Below are positions 1 to 10,876 of a stretch of DNA of 64,000 nucleotides, in pieces. The stretch is from Moringa oleifera (taxonomy: Eukaryota > Streptophyta > Magnoliopsida > Brassicales > Moringaceae), in assembly GCA_021397835.1 (NCBI GenBank), contig JAJFZO010000407.1, positions 3,782,001 to 3,846,000 of the forward strand, read 5' to 3'. The notes below the pieces were generated by a model. The model did not search any database and was not told the origin of the DNA. It worked only from the letters and a program-made list of their open reading frames with translations. The position numbers were made by a program, and so were the translations under genes. Positions within the stretch are counted from its first letter, which is position 1, and every line of letters starts with the position of its first letter.

Positions 1-961
1 ATAGTTTGGTTTCACAGCTTCATCGGTTTTACTTTGGAAATTAATTACCACAATTACTCTAATAGAAAAAATTAGTTAGAGCAATTATGTCCATTGAGCT
101 GGAAATTAATTTCTATAGGATTGTGTCAGATTTATTCAAACTTTGTCATAATTGTGCCTCCAATAGATAATTAGATGTGAATGCTAACATTTATAAGTGA
201 GTAGACTCCCTTAAGATGTAGGATCAAGATCCTCAACTGATCTGAACTATATTGAGCTTTTGAGAAGATGCCGACATGTGTCAATTCAATAAAGTTAACG
301 ATTATGGTTTTATTTTATTTTTTTCTATCACATGGATATAGTAAATTACAAAAATACCATTTCATCTTCTTTTGGAAAAAAGATCATTTCAGATCAGGTG
401 GGGATTTCATCCTGAGATGTAACGCCCTCAAGGGGGTTTGTTGTCTTTATTCCACTTTGACTTTGAGAACACCCCAAAGGATACCATTTAAATAATCTTA
501 GAATTCATATTTCTTCCCATGTGAACTTTCTTTTCTAGGAACTTTAACCGGCGTTGCTGCCTTCTTTCTTTTTAACGATAATCATGGGCAGCATTGAAAC
601 TGCTGCATAATTCTTCATTCTAGATGCCAGTGTTTACAGTTGGTGGGGCAGCTTTTAGAATTGATCCCATAACTTTCAAGTTGGGTAACTTTAGGTTATA
701 CAAATATTTTAGTGCTTATTTATTTGAGAACTATAATGATGCAAAATGGAAGGAAGGCCATTACCTGATGTTGGCCCTGCCAAATTGGGGCTCTCAGATG
801 CCTAATCTGGTTATGGCCCCATTCTTGGATAGTCGTTGCATGAAGTGGCCGTTTTCTGTTCTCAGAAACTGCCCTTACATTTCCAAGCCCAGCTCTTTTA
901 TTGTTGGAAGAGGTAGTATCCCTGGTCCTGAAATTATTGTAAGTGTTCATGTAATGAAATC
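1..961. other. Left edge: probable TGA intron, no supported gene
   Basis: No exon of the downstream TGA gene could be found here; in particular no basic region or leucine zipper is encoded on the + strand. The stretch probably belongs to the long intron that precedes the first visible TGA exon. A 116-codon open frame (624-974, +) has no family I recognise and lies directly in front of a decayed LINE, so it may be transposon debris. Confidence 0.4.
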
Positions 962-1665
962 CTACGGGGTTTAAAATTGGTAGGGGTGATTCCATTCAAA
1001 TTTTGGCATGAAAAGTGGTGTGGGGATAGACCTCTTGAGGATGCCTTTCTAAATATTTACCAGCTTGTCTTGTAATAAGGATGCATGGCGGAATGATTAT
1101 ATCTCAGTACAAGGGGATGGAACAGCTTGGGAGGTTGGATTTAGGAGTGCAGCGCATGAGTGGGATTTAGGGCTCTTTGGACTGTTTTTTGAGTGCATTT
1201 ATGCCCATAAACCAGATTTGATCTGGGAGGACATGGCCTTTTGGAGAGGAGAAAAAGGGGAAAGTTTTGGGTAGAATCTTTTCCTTAGAAAAATAGTGCA
1301 TGCCAAAGAAGCGAGGATGAGGAATACCTGGAAACTTTTTTTGGAAGGTGGGTGCACCTCCAAAGGTGCATTCTTCACACGGGAGGTAGCGTGGGCTAAA
1401 CCCTGACCTCTTGACAATCTACAGAGAAGAGGAATGTCCTTAGGTAACAGGTGCTTATTGTGTAAAGAGCAAAGTCGAGACAGTAAATCACTTGTTGATT
1501 TGGTGCGAATGGTCTAGACAAATTTGGGAGGGTGTACTAGCTTTGTTGGGGCAAGATTGGATTGTTTTGGGCTCAGTGGCTGCTGAAATAAGTTTTTGGG
1601 AAGGAATCAATGCTTCCAGTCATAGAAGAAAGTTTATTGCATCGGTTTCCCTTCTCATCTTTTGA
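962..1665 (+). mobile_element. Decayed non-LTR (LINE, L1-type) retrotransposon, 3' end of ORF2
   Basis: Reading across frameshifts and stops gives the typical C-terminal end of plant LINE ORF2. At about 998-1060 the frame reads FKFWHEKWCGDRPLEDAF, a common signature after the reverse transcriptase domain. At about 1410-1470 it reads LDNLQRRGMSLGNRCLLCKE, followed in another frame by VETVNHLLIWCEWSRQIW; together these form the zinc-binding reverse-transcriptase domain (zf-RVT). At least three frame changes and several stops show it is dead. Endonuclease and catalytic RT regions are not visible. It lies inside the intron upstream of the TGA exons, in the same orientation as the gene. Confidence 0.8.
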
Positions 1666-2047
1666 TTAGTGTGAGGTTTTCTTTTATTTTACTAGCATTA
1701 CATTGAATTTCAAATAATGGTACACTTTGATCAGGTTGTATGGTTTGTGTAAATATTGGGAACAACTTTTAAGTTCTTTTAATCCAGTTTGAACCTGTCC
1801 AAGAATGAATTAGGTTCTGCTTTTATCCGTGAAATTCCTGTTTGGAATGGTAACTTAATTATTTTTTGTGATCTTTTTCTGGCTCAAGAAATTCTTCTCT
1901 GTTGGTTGCTTTTGCTTTTGGGTATCATTTGAAACATTGCTGATGATATAGGCATTTGATTGTTTTCTATTTCTTTTTCCATTTGTGGTGTTCATGCTTG
2001 ATAATGCTGATAGTAATTTGGTTGCCTGATTAATTGTTCTGCAGCAG
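1666..2047 (+). other. Intron end before first visible TGA exon
   Basis: T-rich sequence ending in a pyrimidine-rich stretch and tandem acceptors (gcag at 2041-2044 and cag at 2045-2047). The two possible AG sites are 3 nt apart (NAGNAG type), so the exon may begin at 2045 or 2048. Confidence 0.5.
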
Positions 2048-2989
2048 GTGCCTTGGCATTTGATGTGGAATATGCTCGGTGGCTTGAAGAACATAACAGG
2101 CAGATCAATGAGCTGAGGGCTGCAGTCAATTCGCACGCTGGAGACACTGAACTCCGCACTATCGTTGACAATGTCGCAGCACATTTCGACGAAATTTTCA
2201 GGTTGAAAGGTGTTGCTGCAAAAGCTGATGTTTTCCACATCTTGTCAGGAATGTGGAAAACACCGGCTGAACGTTGTTTTATGTGGATTGGTGGCTTCCG
2301 CTCATCTGAACTCCTCAAGGTGTGTCTATCCCCCACTTTCCATTGTTTGATTGTTCTGCCCTTTCTTTTATTCCTTTCACCGAGAACGTTTCCTAGAAGC
2401 ATATTTGGGCTTACATATCAGTTCATGTATCCTATTGAGCTTACTTGACATAAGTGCAGCTTTTGGTGAATCAATTGGAGCCTCTAACGGAGCAACAATT
2501 GGTTGGCATCTATAACTTACAGCAGTCGTCCCAGCAGGCTGAAGATGCCCTTTCACAGGGAATGGAAGCGCTGCAGCAATCTCTGGCTGAGACATTGGCC
2601 AATGGCTCACCAGGCCCGTCAGGATCATCAGGGAATGTGGCCAATTATATGGGCCAAATGGCCATGGCCATGGGAAAACTAGGGACTCTGGAGGGGTTTC
2701 TCAAACAGGTACTTTCTTATTTGTTCTTTTCAGAGACTGGGTTCTGCTTGCTTCTTAAATCATGCTGATGCCCATGCCTGCAATACAAAAGGTGTTAGTC
2801 CAGTCATGGTTTCTGATCACTTTTGTTTTGGCAACTGATCAGGCTGATAACTTGCGTCAGCAAACACTGCAACAAATGCATCGAATATTGACAACTAGAC
2901 AATCTGCTCGTGCCCTTCTTGCAATAAATGACTATTTCTCCAGGCTCCGCGCGCTCAGCTCTCTCTGGCTGGCCCGGCCACGGGAGTAA
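2048..2989 (+). CDS. TGA2: TGA-type bZIP transcription factor, clade II (TGA2/5/6-like), 3' part
   Basis: Three exons at 2048-2319, 2460-2708 and 2843-2989 join in frame to give 221 C-terminal residues ending SSLWLARPRE and TAA. They cover the DOG1/TGA regulatory domain: FDVEYARWLEE, SGMWKTPAERCF, GGFRSSELLK, NQLEPLTEQQ, QQAEDALSQGMEALQQSL, MGKLGTLEGF and RQSARALLAI. These match the salicylate-related clade II (TGA2, TGA5, TGA6) better than the TGA1/4 or TGA9/10 groups. Family members bind TGACG elements as dimers and recruit NPR co-regulators in the nucleus. The N-terminal bZIP of about 110 residues is not in the window and must lie left of position 1, beyond a long intron holding a LINE relic. 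The choice among TGA2, 5 and 6 is uncertain. Confidence 0.93.
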
Positions 2990-4072
2990 TAAGCAGTATA
3001 TCCTTCTTCATGTGTTAACCTGAAATTATGAATCTCACTAGCTGATCAAATTGTTAATTATAAGTCATGCTTTGAATGTTATGGAGAGCAATTCTATGAT
3101 TTAGTATCGTTGCGGTGATTCTGTTCTTCAAGTTTGAATTCCCAGTTCACAAGGACCGGGCAGCAAGGTCCTGTTTTCTGTGTTTATAGGTTTACTTCTC
3201 AGTTGTAAGATAGATATTTTAGGTGTTGTATCATGTATGTGGTTCTGTAGTCCCAATAATTCCATCACCTTTGATCTGCTTTAGAATCGAGAAAGCAATA
3301 TAGATATTTTACATGAGTTTATTTTGTAAATCAAGTTCATCAGCTTCCTTTTGGGTTTATTGCTTCTCTGAAGTGTATGTGCCCTCTCTCCTCAAATCAA
3401 GTTGATTGGCTTGAAGGGAGTAACAGAAGCGCCAGTTGATGGGTATGCATTTTCCAGAAATTGTTCATAACTTCTGTCAGATGCCAGGTTCCCATGACCT
3501 GGTCATGTTCATAACTTTGATCAAAGAATTCATTGGCTGCAGCCACAGACGCCAACAGGAACTGATTTCTGAGTTTCACTGGCCCTCAAATGGTGAGCCA
3601 TGGACTTTTACATTACGTGATCTGACAGTCATGATTAATGTGATAAACGCATTCAGATCTGCTTCCGGCAACATCGAAATAGGTAACTCACGGGGACTGT
3701 CCAAACTGTGTAACTAATTAAAGAGTAAAACACCCAATCATGAAAAGAACATAAACAAGAGAAACATAGAGTACTAAAGCATGCTGACGCAGCCCAAGGA
3801 AAAAGTGGAGCAACTTTCTGATTTCATGGCTTTACATTGTTGAGCCCTCCTGATTCCTCGAAGAACAGAGAAATCTTCATTATCAGTGGGGCTGATGTTG
3901 GGTCCCTGTTAGTGACAAGACCAATAATTTTCTGCGTTTCTTTTTCTTTTTGACCAATATTCAATTATTTGAAGAAAGGCCTGACTCCATGAAAGCTGTG
4001 GACATTGGAAGAGGGAGCAGAGAGTAAGCAGACCCTGGAACTGAGCGGCAGCAACTACGCAGTCTTGGAGTT
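2990..4072. other. TGA 3' UTR and downstream spacer
   Basis: The first 300 or so bases are probably 3' UTR. The remainder has short open frames on both strands (for example 3436-3717 +) without recognisable similarity or codon character. The copia element is inserted at its right end, and the same spacer resumes at 9132. Confidence 0.4.
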
Positions 4073-4077
4073 GTTTT
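4073..4077. repeat. Target site duplication, left copy
   Basis: GTTTT directly before the left LTR. The same five bases follow the right LTR at 9127-9131. Five-base duplications are the norm for Ty1/copia integrases. Confidence 0.9.
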
Positions 4078-4588
4078 TGTTGGGAATTTGACAACCAGAT
4101 CCTTAGTTGATGGATCAAATATCAAATCCCTATAACCTGAAAGCAACAATAATAAAAGCAAGAAGAAAGTAAACAACCACAGGAACACAAGATTTATAGT
4201 GGTTCACCCTCAATTGAGAGTTACATCCACTGTGCAGCCACTGCAGGAAACCCTTTCACTATGAAAATAGATTACAAGAGAGATAACCGTTTTCCTAGCC
4301 CTCACTCTACTAGAATAAAACCCTAGGACTCTTACTCACTCTCTCTGTTGTGATGTTTACATGGGTAGAAGCCCCCCCTTTATATAGTAGAGCCCAAGGC
4401 CCAAAAGATAGATGTGTGAGAATCTCAAGATATCCTTTTTGATGAGTATATACTCTTTGGATGAGTATATTTCTTTTCAGATAAGCATATATATCCTTTC
4501 AGATAAGTATATGCCATCTCAGATAAATATATATCTTTTCAGATAAATATAAACCCTTTTGTGGATAAGTCTCCACACATACTTAACA
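4078..4588 (-). repeat. 3' LTR of the copia element
   Basis: 511 bp, 508 of them identical to the other LTR. On the minus strand it runs TGTTAAG...CCCAACA. A TATATAAAG box lies at 4378-4386. The part nearest 4588, upstream of that box in element orientation (U3), holds about seven degenerate 20-bp units. Confidence 0.97.
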
Positions 4589-4602
4589 ATCTCCCACTTG
4601 GA
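4589..4602 (-). other. Polypurine tract of the copia element
   Basis: On the minus strand AAGTGGGAGAT abuts the 3' LTR. This is the usual plus-strand primer of Tork/Tnt1-like copia elements. Confidence 0.85.
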
Positions 4603-4657
4603 GACTAATTCATTATCTCAATTGTTTCTTCCACCTGCAATGGCCATGACTTCCCAA

Positions 4658-7600
4658 TCAGCAGCTGAGAAGCCCCACTGAAGTTGTACACAACTTCAGT
4701 TTCTCGATTGTAACAACCTTGGTTAGCATATCAGCTGGATTCTGACTTCCTTGTATCTTTTCGAGTGACAAGACACCATCTTCCAAAGCTGATCTTATGA
4801 AGTGATATCTGACTTGTATATGCTTCGTTCTAGCATGATACATAGGGTTCTTTGCCAAGTGAATGGCACTCTGGCTGTCACAATGCAACATACCTTTTTC
4901 AAACTTGTGCCCCAGTTCATTTAGGAAAGATAACAACCATATCATCTCCTTGCTTGCTTCTGTAAGAGCAACATATTCAGCCTCTGTGGTCGAAAGTGCA
5001 ACTATCTTTTGTAGTTTAGACATCCAACTGATTGCAGTACCACCCAATGTATAAACATACCCTGTAGTACTTTTTCTGCTGTCGATGTCACCAGCCATAT
5101 CAGCATCAACATAACCATGCAAGCCCATATCTGTTTTTCTGAAGTATAAAGCGAAGTCTGCAGTGCTCTTCAAATACCTGAAGATCCATTTAACTGCTTC
5201 CCAGTGTTGCTTTCCTGGATTGCTCATATACCTGCTAACAACTCCCACTGCATGTGCTATGTCTGGTCTTGTACATACTGTGGCATACATTAGACTCCCA
5301 ATAGCAGAAGCATAACGCACCTTGCCCATATATGCAATTTCATCATCAGTTGAGGGAGACTGACTCTTGGATAGTCTGAAATGACTAGCCAAAGGTGTAC
5401 TCACTGGTTTGGCACCATCCATTCTGAATCTAGCAAGCACTTTGTTGATGTATTTCTCCTGAGATAGCTTGAGAATTCCCTTTTCCCTGGTGATTCTCAT
5501 CCCAAGGATTTATTTGGCGGAACCCAAATCCTTCATAGCAAACTTCTTTGAAAGCTTACTCTTTAATTTCTCTATCTCATGCAAATTAGCTCTAGCAATT
5601 AACATATCATCAACATACAGCAGTAATATAATGTAAGAGTTATCATACCTCTTAACATAACAACAATGGTCTGCCTGGCATCTTAAGAAACCATTGTCAC
5701 CCATAAAGTTGTCAAACTTCTTGTACCACTGTCTTGGAGCTTGTTTTAACCCATACAAACTTTTCATAAGTTTGCATACCATTTTCTCCTTACCTTTGAC
5801 TTCAAATCCTTGTGGCTGTTTCATGTAAATTTCTTCCTCCAAGTCACCATGAAGAAAAGCAGTTTTTACATCCATTTGCTGCAAATGCAAATCTTCCTGA
5901 GCCACTAACCCAAGCACTATTCTGATTGTAGTCAACTTAACCACTGGGGAGAAAATCTCTGTGTAGTCAATACCTTCCTTTTGTTGAAAGCCTTTAACTA
6001 CTAACCTTGCTTTATACCGCTTGTTGCCATCATGTTCTTCTTTTATCCGGTAAACCCATTTGTTCTACAAGGCCCTTTTTCCATGTGGTAGTTTTGCCAA
6101 CTCCCATGTTTGATTACTCATGAGAGAATTCATCTCATCTTTCATGGCTAACTCCCACTTGATTGGTTCATCACCCTGCAAAGCTTCATCAAAACTCTCT
6201 GGTTCACCCCTATCAGTCAATAAGATATAGTTCAGAGATGGTGAAAATCTCTGTGGTGGTCTCACAGTTCTGGAAGATCTTCTCACTTCTGTCACAGGAG
6301 TGGTTGGATTTACTTCTGGAGCCATACTTTCCTGATTTTGCTCAGCAATGTCATCTTCAACTTCTTCAGTATTCTGTTGCAACTGATTCACTGGCATGTC
6401 TCTCAAGTGGATCACTTCAGGCCTTTTTGTCTCAGAATCTGTTACTTCTGAACTCTTGCCCAAACTATCCTTGTACAGAACTTGCTCATTGAAGATTACA
6501 TCCCTGCTCCTAATGATCTTCCTGTTTTGGCTATCCCAGAAACGATAACCAAACTCATTGTCACCATATCCAATGAAAAAACATTTTTTTGATTTAGGAT
6601 CAAGTTTGCCTCTAGCAGCAGCATCAATATGGATATATGACAGGCAACCAAATATTCTTAGAAAAGACAGATTTACCTTTTTGCCACTCCAAACCTCCTC
6701 GGGTATTCTGCAATCCAAAGGAACTGAAGGGCCCCTATTGATTAAATAGGCCGCAGTGTTAACTGCATCTGCCCAAAATGCCTTGGGCAACCCTGCATGC
6801 ATTCTCATGCTCCTTGCACGCTCATTCAGTGTTCTGTTCATCCTTTCTGCAACACCATTCTGCTGAGGTGTACCTGGAGTAGTCTTCTCCATCTTGATCC
6901 CATTGTCAGCACAAAACTGTTTGAAATCCCCATCAATGTATTCTCCACCATTATCAGATCTCAAACACTTAACTTTAAGATTAATTTCATTCTCAACCAT
7001 GGCTTTCCATTTCCTGAAAGCATCAAATACATCAGATTTATTCTTTAGAAAATAAATCCATACCTTTCTGGTTGAGTCATCAATGAAAGTCACATAGTAG
7101 CTAGATCCCCCAAGAGACGTCACAGTCGAAGGCCCCCATACATCTGTATGAACTAACTCTAGTTTTTGCTGCTTCAACTGCTTTCCTGCTTTGGAGAAGC
7201 TGACCCTTTTCTGTTTGCCAAGGATGCAGCTTTCACACAACTTGTGCTCTACAGATTTTAAATCTGGCAAATTACCATTTGCCACCATGACCTTCATTCC
7301 CTTTTCACTCATATGCCCAAGTCTGCAATGCCATAAGTCAGAGTTCATACCAGTGTCAACAGCAGCCACTGTATCCTTGCAACTTGAAGTCATATAGAGA
7401 GTTCCAGTTTTGCTTCCTTGAGCAACAACCATGGCACCTTTGGTAACTTTCCAAGCATTATCATTGAAAGTCACCCTATGCCCTTCACTATCAAGCTGTC
7501 CAACAGAAATTAGATTTCTCATCAACTTTGGCACATGTCTCACCTTTTGAATCTTTCAGATATTCCCATTTGGCATCTTCAATTTAACATCACCCATACC

Positions 7601-8578
7601 AACAATATTCAAAGGTTCTCCATCAGCAAGATAAACCTTCCCAAAATTTCCAGCAACATAATTTTCTATTATTTTGCCATATGCAGTGGTATGAAAAGAC
7701 GCCCCAGAATCTAAAACCCAAGACTCAAGAGGATTATCAATAGCCAAGAGTAAAGCATCATCTACCTCATCTGTTACAGCATTTGCAGTGTCATCTTTAT
7801 GCTCACCTTTTTTCTTCAGTAAGCGACAGTCTTTCTTCATGTGGCCCTTTTTCTTACAGTTCCAGCATTCCAGATTTCTTCCAGATCTAGATTTGCTTCT
7901 TCCATTCCTTGACTTAGATTTGCCCTTATTGCGATCAGAGTTTCTGTCACTTTCTCTTCCCCTGTTTTCAACATTTAGGGCAGAATTTGCAACTGATGTT
8001 TCACCTGAATCGATCCTCCGAATCTCTTCTGCAAGAACTCGATCACGAACATCATTGAAGTTCAATTTTGAACTCCCAACAGAATTGCTCATCGCTGCTC
8101 TCATGGGCTCCCAACTATTTGGCAACGATGCCAATAGTATCAAGGCACGTACCTCATCATCAAAGTCAATCTCAACAGAAGATAACTGATTAACTATTGT
8201 ATTAAACTCATTAAGATGAGTTGCCACAGAATTACCTTCACCCATTTTCAAGTGGAATAGCTTCTTCATGAGAAAAACCTTGTTGTTTGCTGAAGGTTTT
8301 TCATACATGTCAGATAGCACCTTCATCAGACTTGCAGTTGTTTTCTCCTTCGCCACGTTGTGAGCAACGTTCTTTGACAGTGTCAGCCGAATAACTCCCA
8401 GCACCTGTCGATCAAGGAGATTCCAATCGCTTTCTGAAATCTTTTCAGGTTTTTGACCCAAAAGTGGTTCATGCAGCTTTTTCCCATACAGATAATCCTC
8501 GATTTGCATTCTCCAGAAGGCATAATCTGTACCATCGAACTTGATGATCCCATGTGATGAGTTTTCTTCGCTACCCAT
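4658..8578 (-). pseudogene. Copia gag-pol polyprotein gene with three in-frame stops
   Basis: One long frame runs from an ATG at 8578 to a stop at 4658, with no frameshift. It is interrupted by TGA at 7556-7558, TAG at 6065-6067 and TAA at 5510-5512. Order of domains: gag; CCHC zinc knuckle CX2CX4HX4C (about 7826-7867); protease active site DSGA (7700-7711); integrase HHCC finger and the D, D, E residues (HTDVWGP, RSDNGGEY, NGVAERMNRT); reverse transcriptase with YVDD (5603-5617); RNase H with the copia signatures STTGYVY and STTEAEYVAL. The stops lie after the protease, between integrase and RT, and late in RT. All catalytic motifs I looked for are present, so the breaks are the only visible damage. 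Confidence 0.93.
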
Positions 8579-8601
8579 TGCTTTCAATCTCAAAACCCGA
8601 A

Positions 8602-8613
8602 GCTCTGATACCA
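8602..8613 (-). other. Primer binding site of the copia element
   Basis: On the minus strand TGGTATCAGAGC begins two bases after the end of the 5' LTR. It is complementary to the 3' end of initiator methionine tRNA, the standard primer for plant Ty1/copia elements. Confidence 0.93.
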
Positions 8614-8615
8614 GT

Positions 8616-9126
8616 TGTTGGGAATTTGACAACCAGATCCTTAGTTGATGGATCAAATATCAAATCCCTATAACCTGAAAGCAACAATAATAAAAGCAAG
8701 AAGAAAGTAAACAACCACAGGAACACAAGATTTATAGTGGTTCACCCTCAATTGAGAGTTACATCCACTTTGCAGCCACTGCAGGAAACCCTTTCACTAT
8801 GAAAATAGATTACAAGAGAGATAACCGTTTTCCTAGCCCTCACTCTACTAGAATAAAACCCTAGGACTCTTACTCACTCTCTCTGTTGTGATGTTTACAT
8901 GGGTAGAAGCCCCCCCTTTATATAGTAGAGCCCAAGGCCCAAAAGATAGATGTGTGAGAATCTTAAGATATCCTTTTTGATGAGTATATACTCTTTGGAT
9001 GAGTATATTTCTTTTCAGATAAGCATATATATCCTTTCAGATAAGTATATGCCATCTCAGATAAATATATATCTTTTCAGATAAATATAAACCCTTTTGT
9101 GAATAAGTCTCCACACATACTTAACA
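8616..9126 (-). repeat. 5' LTR of the copia element
   Basis: 511 bp, matching 4078-4588 at 508 positions. It drives transcription leftward, and the internal gag-pol frame starts 38 bases past its inner end. Confidence 0.97.
8916..8924 (-). promoter_or_regulatory. TATA box in the 5' LTR
   Basis: TATATAAAG on the minus strand is followed by a run of G residues. The U3 repeats lie upstream of it (8972-9107). The same box is present in the other LTR at 4378-4386. Confidence 0.7.
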
Positions 9127-9131
9127 GTTTT
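9127..9131. repeat. Target site duplication, right copy
   Basis: GTTTT, matching 4073-4077 at the other end of the element. Confidence 0.9.
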
Positions 9132-9776
9132 GGGTTTATTTAATTACAGAAAATTAAAACTGCTATGCCAATGCCGAATCATGTGGCCCATTATCTTTGT
9201 TTATTAGACCACTGCCAGCTGGTCATAATAGATTGTCTCTCCCACTAACGCCAATGCAGCAGAGAACCCGTCAAACCCAGCACTTCCTCTTCTTGTCTTT
9301 GATTGTGCGGTCATGGAATCAAAAGTGATGGTTAGTTCTCATATTTTCCTACTTGAGAGCATTTTTACTTCTTACAGCAACTAAGTTCAGATATCTGTAA
9401 AAAGAAAAAGGAACTAAGAAGCTCACAAAAACCAGCCCAAGCTCAAAATCCGTGGACCTGTGAGTTTGGAACCTGGAGACATAAAGCGGCAGTGTATCTG
9501 TATTAAAATAATCAAAACACAGAAACGAAGAAATGGAAAGAAGAAAAATAGTTGATTGTCATACTTTGAGAGGTTGGTGAAGACGGCAGAAGTGAACAGA
9601 TAGATACCCACGGTCAATGGATTTTTCTCTCCTGAAACCGCGTGTCTGATGGGAAGGCTGGCTTTGGCGAAGTGAAGATTCCTGATAATGGGAGCCACAA
9701 ATGCCTCTTTACAACTCATCTTTCATTTACCAATAACGAAAGGCACTTTTCTCTATTCTTGCAAGTCTCATAAGCC
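9132..9776. other. Spacer between copia element and XTH
   Basis: Continuation of the spacer interrupted by the copia insertion, then the XTH promoter. A 98-codon minus-strand frame (9423-9719) has no recognisable family and lies where the XTH promoter should be; I do not call it. Confidence 0.4.
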
Positions 9777-9784
9777 TATATAAA
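9777..9784 (+). promoter_or_regulatory. TATA box of the XTH gene
   Basis: TATATAAA lies 87 bases before the XTH start codon, leaving a leader of roughly 60 bases. Confidence 0.65.
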
Positions 9785-9870
9785 TGCTTCGTTGAGTCAG
9801 TTCATCAAAACAGTTCACATCCCAAATCAGTTTCTTGAACAATCATAAGCCAACTTTGGTGTTTCAAGCA

Positions 9871-10876
9871 ATGGCAGCCTTTTCTTCTTCATGTCTAACT
9901 GCAGGGCTGATGTTCTCTCTTCTACTTGCGGCAGCCTCTGCTCGTAGCTTCTACCATGATTTTGATATTACTTGGGGAAGTGGTCGTGCTAAGATACTAG
10001 AAAACGGCGACCTTCTGACACTCACCTTGGACAAAATCTCTGGTTCAGGCTTCCAGTCGAAAAATGAGTATCTGTTTGGAAAGATTGATTTGCAACTTAA
10101 GCTTGTCCCTGGAAACTCCGCAGGCACTGTCACTGCCTATTATGTAAGGTCTCCTCCATTCTCAGATTCTTCTTTCTCCTTAATTACTTATGGTACTAAT
10201 CTTACTGTACATGTTACAGTTGTCCTCAAAAGGTGCAGCATGGGATGAGATAGACTTCGAGTTCTTGGGGAACCTATCTGGTCAGCCTTATGTTCTTCAC
10301 ACTAATGTGTTCAGCCAGGGGAAAGGCAACAGGGAGCAGCAGTTCTACCTCTGGTTTGACCCAACGGCTGATTTTCACACATACTCCATCTTATGGAATT
10401 CCCAAAGAATTGTGTAAGTACAAGCAATCCTGTTAACATGAAACCTAAGCTTCTGAATTCTCTGTTTATCTCTTTCGTCCTTGTGTTTCAGCTTCTACGT
10501 TGATGGCATTCCCATCAGAGAATTCAAGAACTTAGAGTCCGTTGGTATTCCTTTCCCTAAGAACCAACCTATGAGGATTTACTCCAGTCTCTGGAATGCC
10601 GACGACTGGGCAACAAGAGGTGGACGTGTGAAGACAGACTGGACTCAGGCACCCTTCACTGCTTCCTACAGAAACTTCAATGCCGATGCCTGTGTCTGGT
10701 CTGCTGGTGCATCTTCTTGTAGTCCTAACAGCAATGCATGGCTCTGGCAAGAGCTTGATGTTGCAAAGAAAGGGCAGATGAAATGGGTGCAAGAAAATTA
10801 TATGATATACAATTACTGCACAGACACAAAGCGATTCCCTCAAGGCCTCCCTCCAGAATGCAGCTACACCATCTGA
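9871..10876 (+). CDS. XTH: Xyloglucan endotransglucosylase/hydrolase (GH16)
   Basis: Exons 9871-10143, 10220-10413 and 10492-10876 give 283 residues. The first ATG in good context is at 9871. Residues 1-25 form a hydrophobic signal peptide ending ASA. The catalytic motif DEIDFEFLG spans residues 100-108, with Glu101 the expected nucleophile and Glu105 the acid/base, and is followed at once by the conserved N-glycosylation site NLSG. The C-terminal XTH extension is complete ([18 protein letters not shown], cysteine pairs present). The enzyme cuts and rejoins xyloglucan in the cell wall. Sequence is closest to the group with XTH22 (TCH4), XTH23, XTH25 and XTH12-14; synteny supports that cluster, but the exact orthologue is not decided. 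Only one copy is visible here, whereas Arabidopsis has several in tandem. Confidence 0.96.

Larger units (their letters stand above)
4078..9126 (-). mobile_element. Full-length Ty1/copia LTR retrotransposon (5,049 bp)
   Basis: The element has two 511-bp LTRs (4078-4588 and 8616-9126), both bounded by TG...CA on the + strand, and a GTTTT target duplication. It reads on the minus strand. A primer binding site matching the initiator-methionine tRNA lies next to the right LTR and a purine-rich tract next to the left one. The internal domain order gag, protease, integrase, reverse transcriptase, RNase H is that of Ty1/copia. The LTRs differ at only three positions (4232/8770 G/T, 4426/8964 C/T, 4564/9102 G/A), so insertion is recent. 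Three in-frame stops make this copy unlikely to be autonomous. It sits between the TGA and XTH genes and disrupts no recognised exon. Confidence 0.97.

Noticed and set aside
3436..3717. 93-codon frame after the TGA gene
   Set aside because: No similarity recognised; frames of this length are open on both strands here, and TGA ends cleanly at 2989.
4433..4588. Regular short repeats considered as a CRISPR-like array
   Set aside because: They are degenerate repeats inside both copies of an LTR in a plant genome, with no spacers.
9423..9719. 98-codon minus-strand frame starting MSCKEAFVAPIIRNLHF
   Set aside because: No family recognised, no partner exon, and it overlaps the expected XTH promoter.
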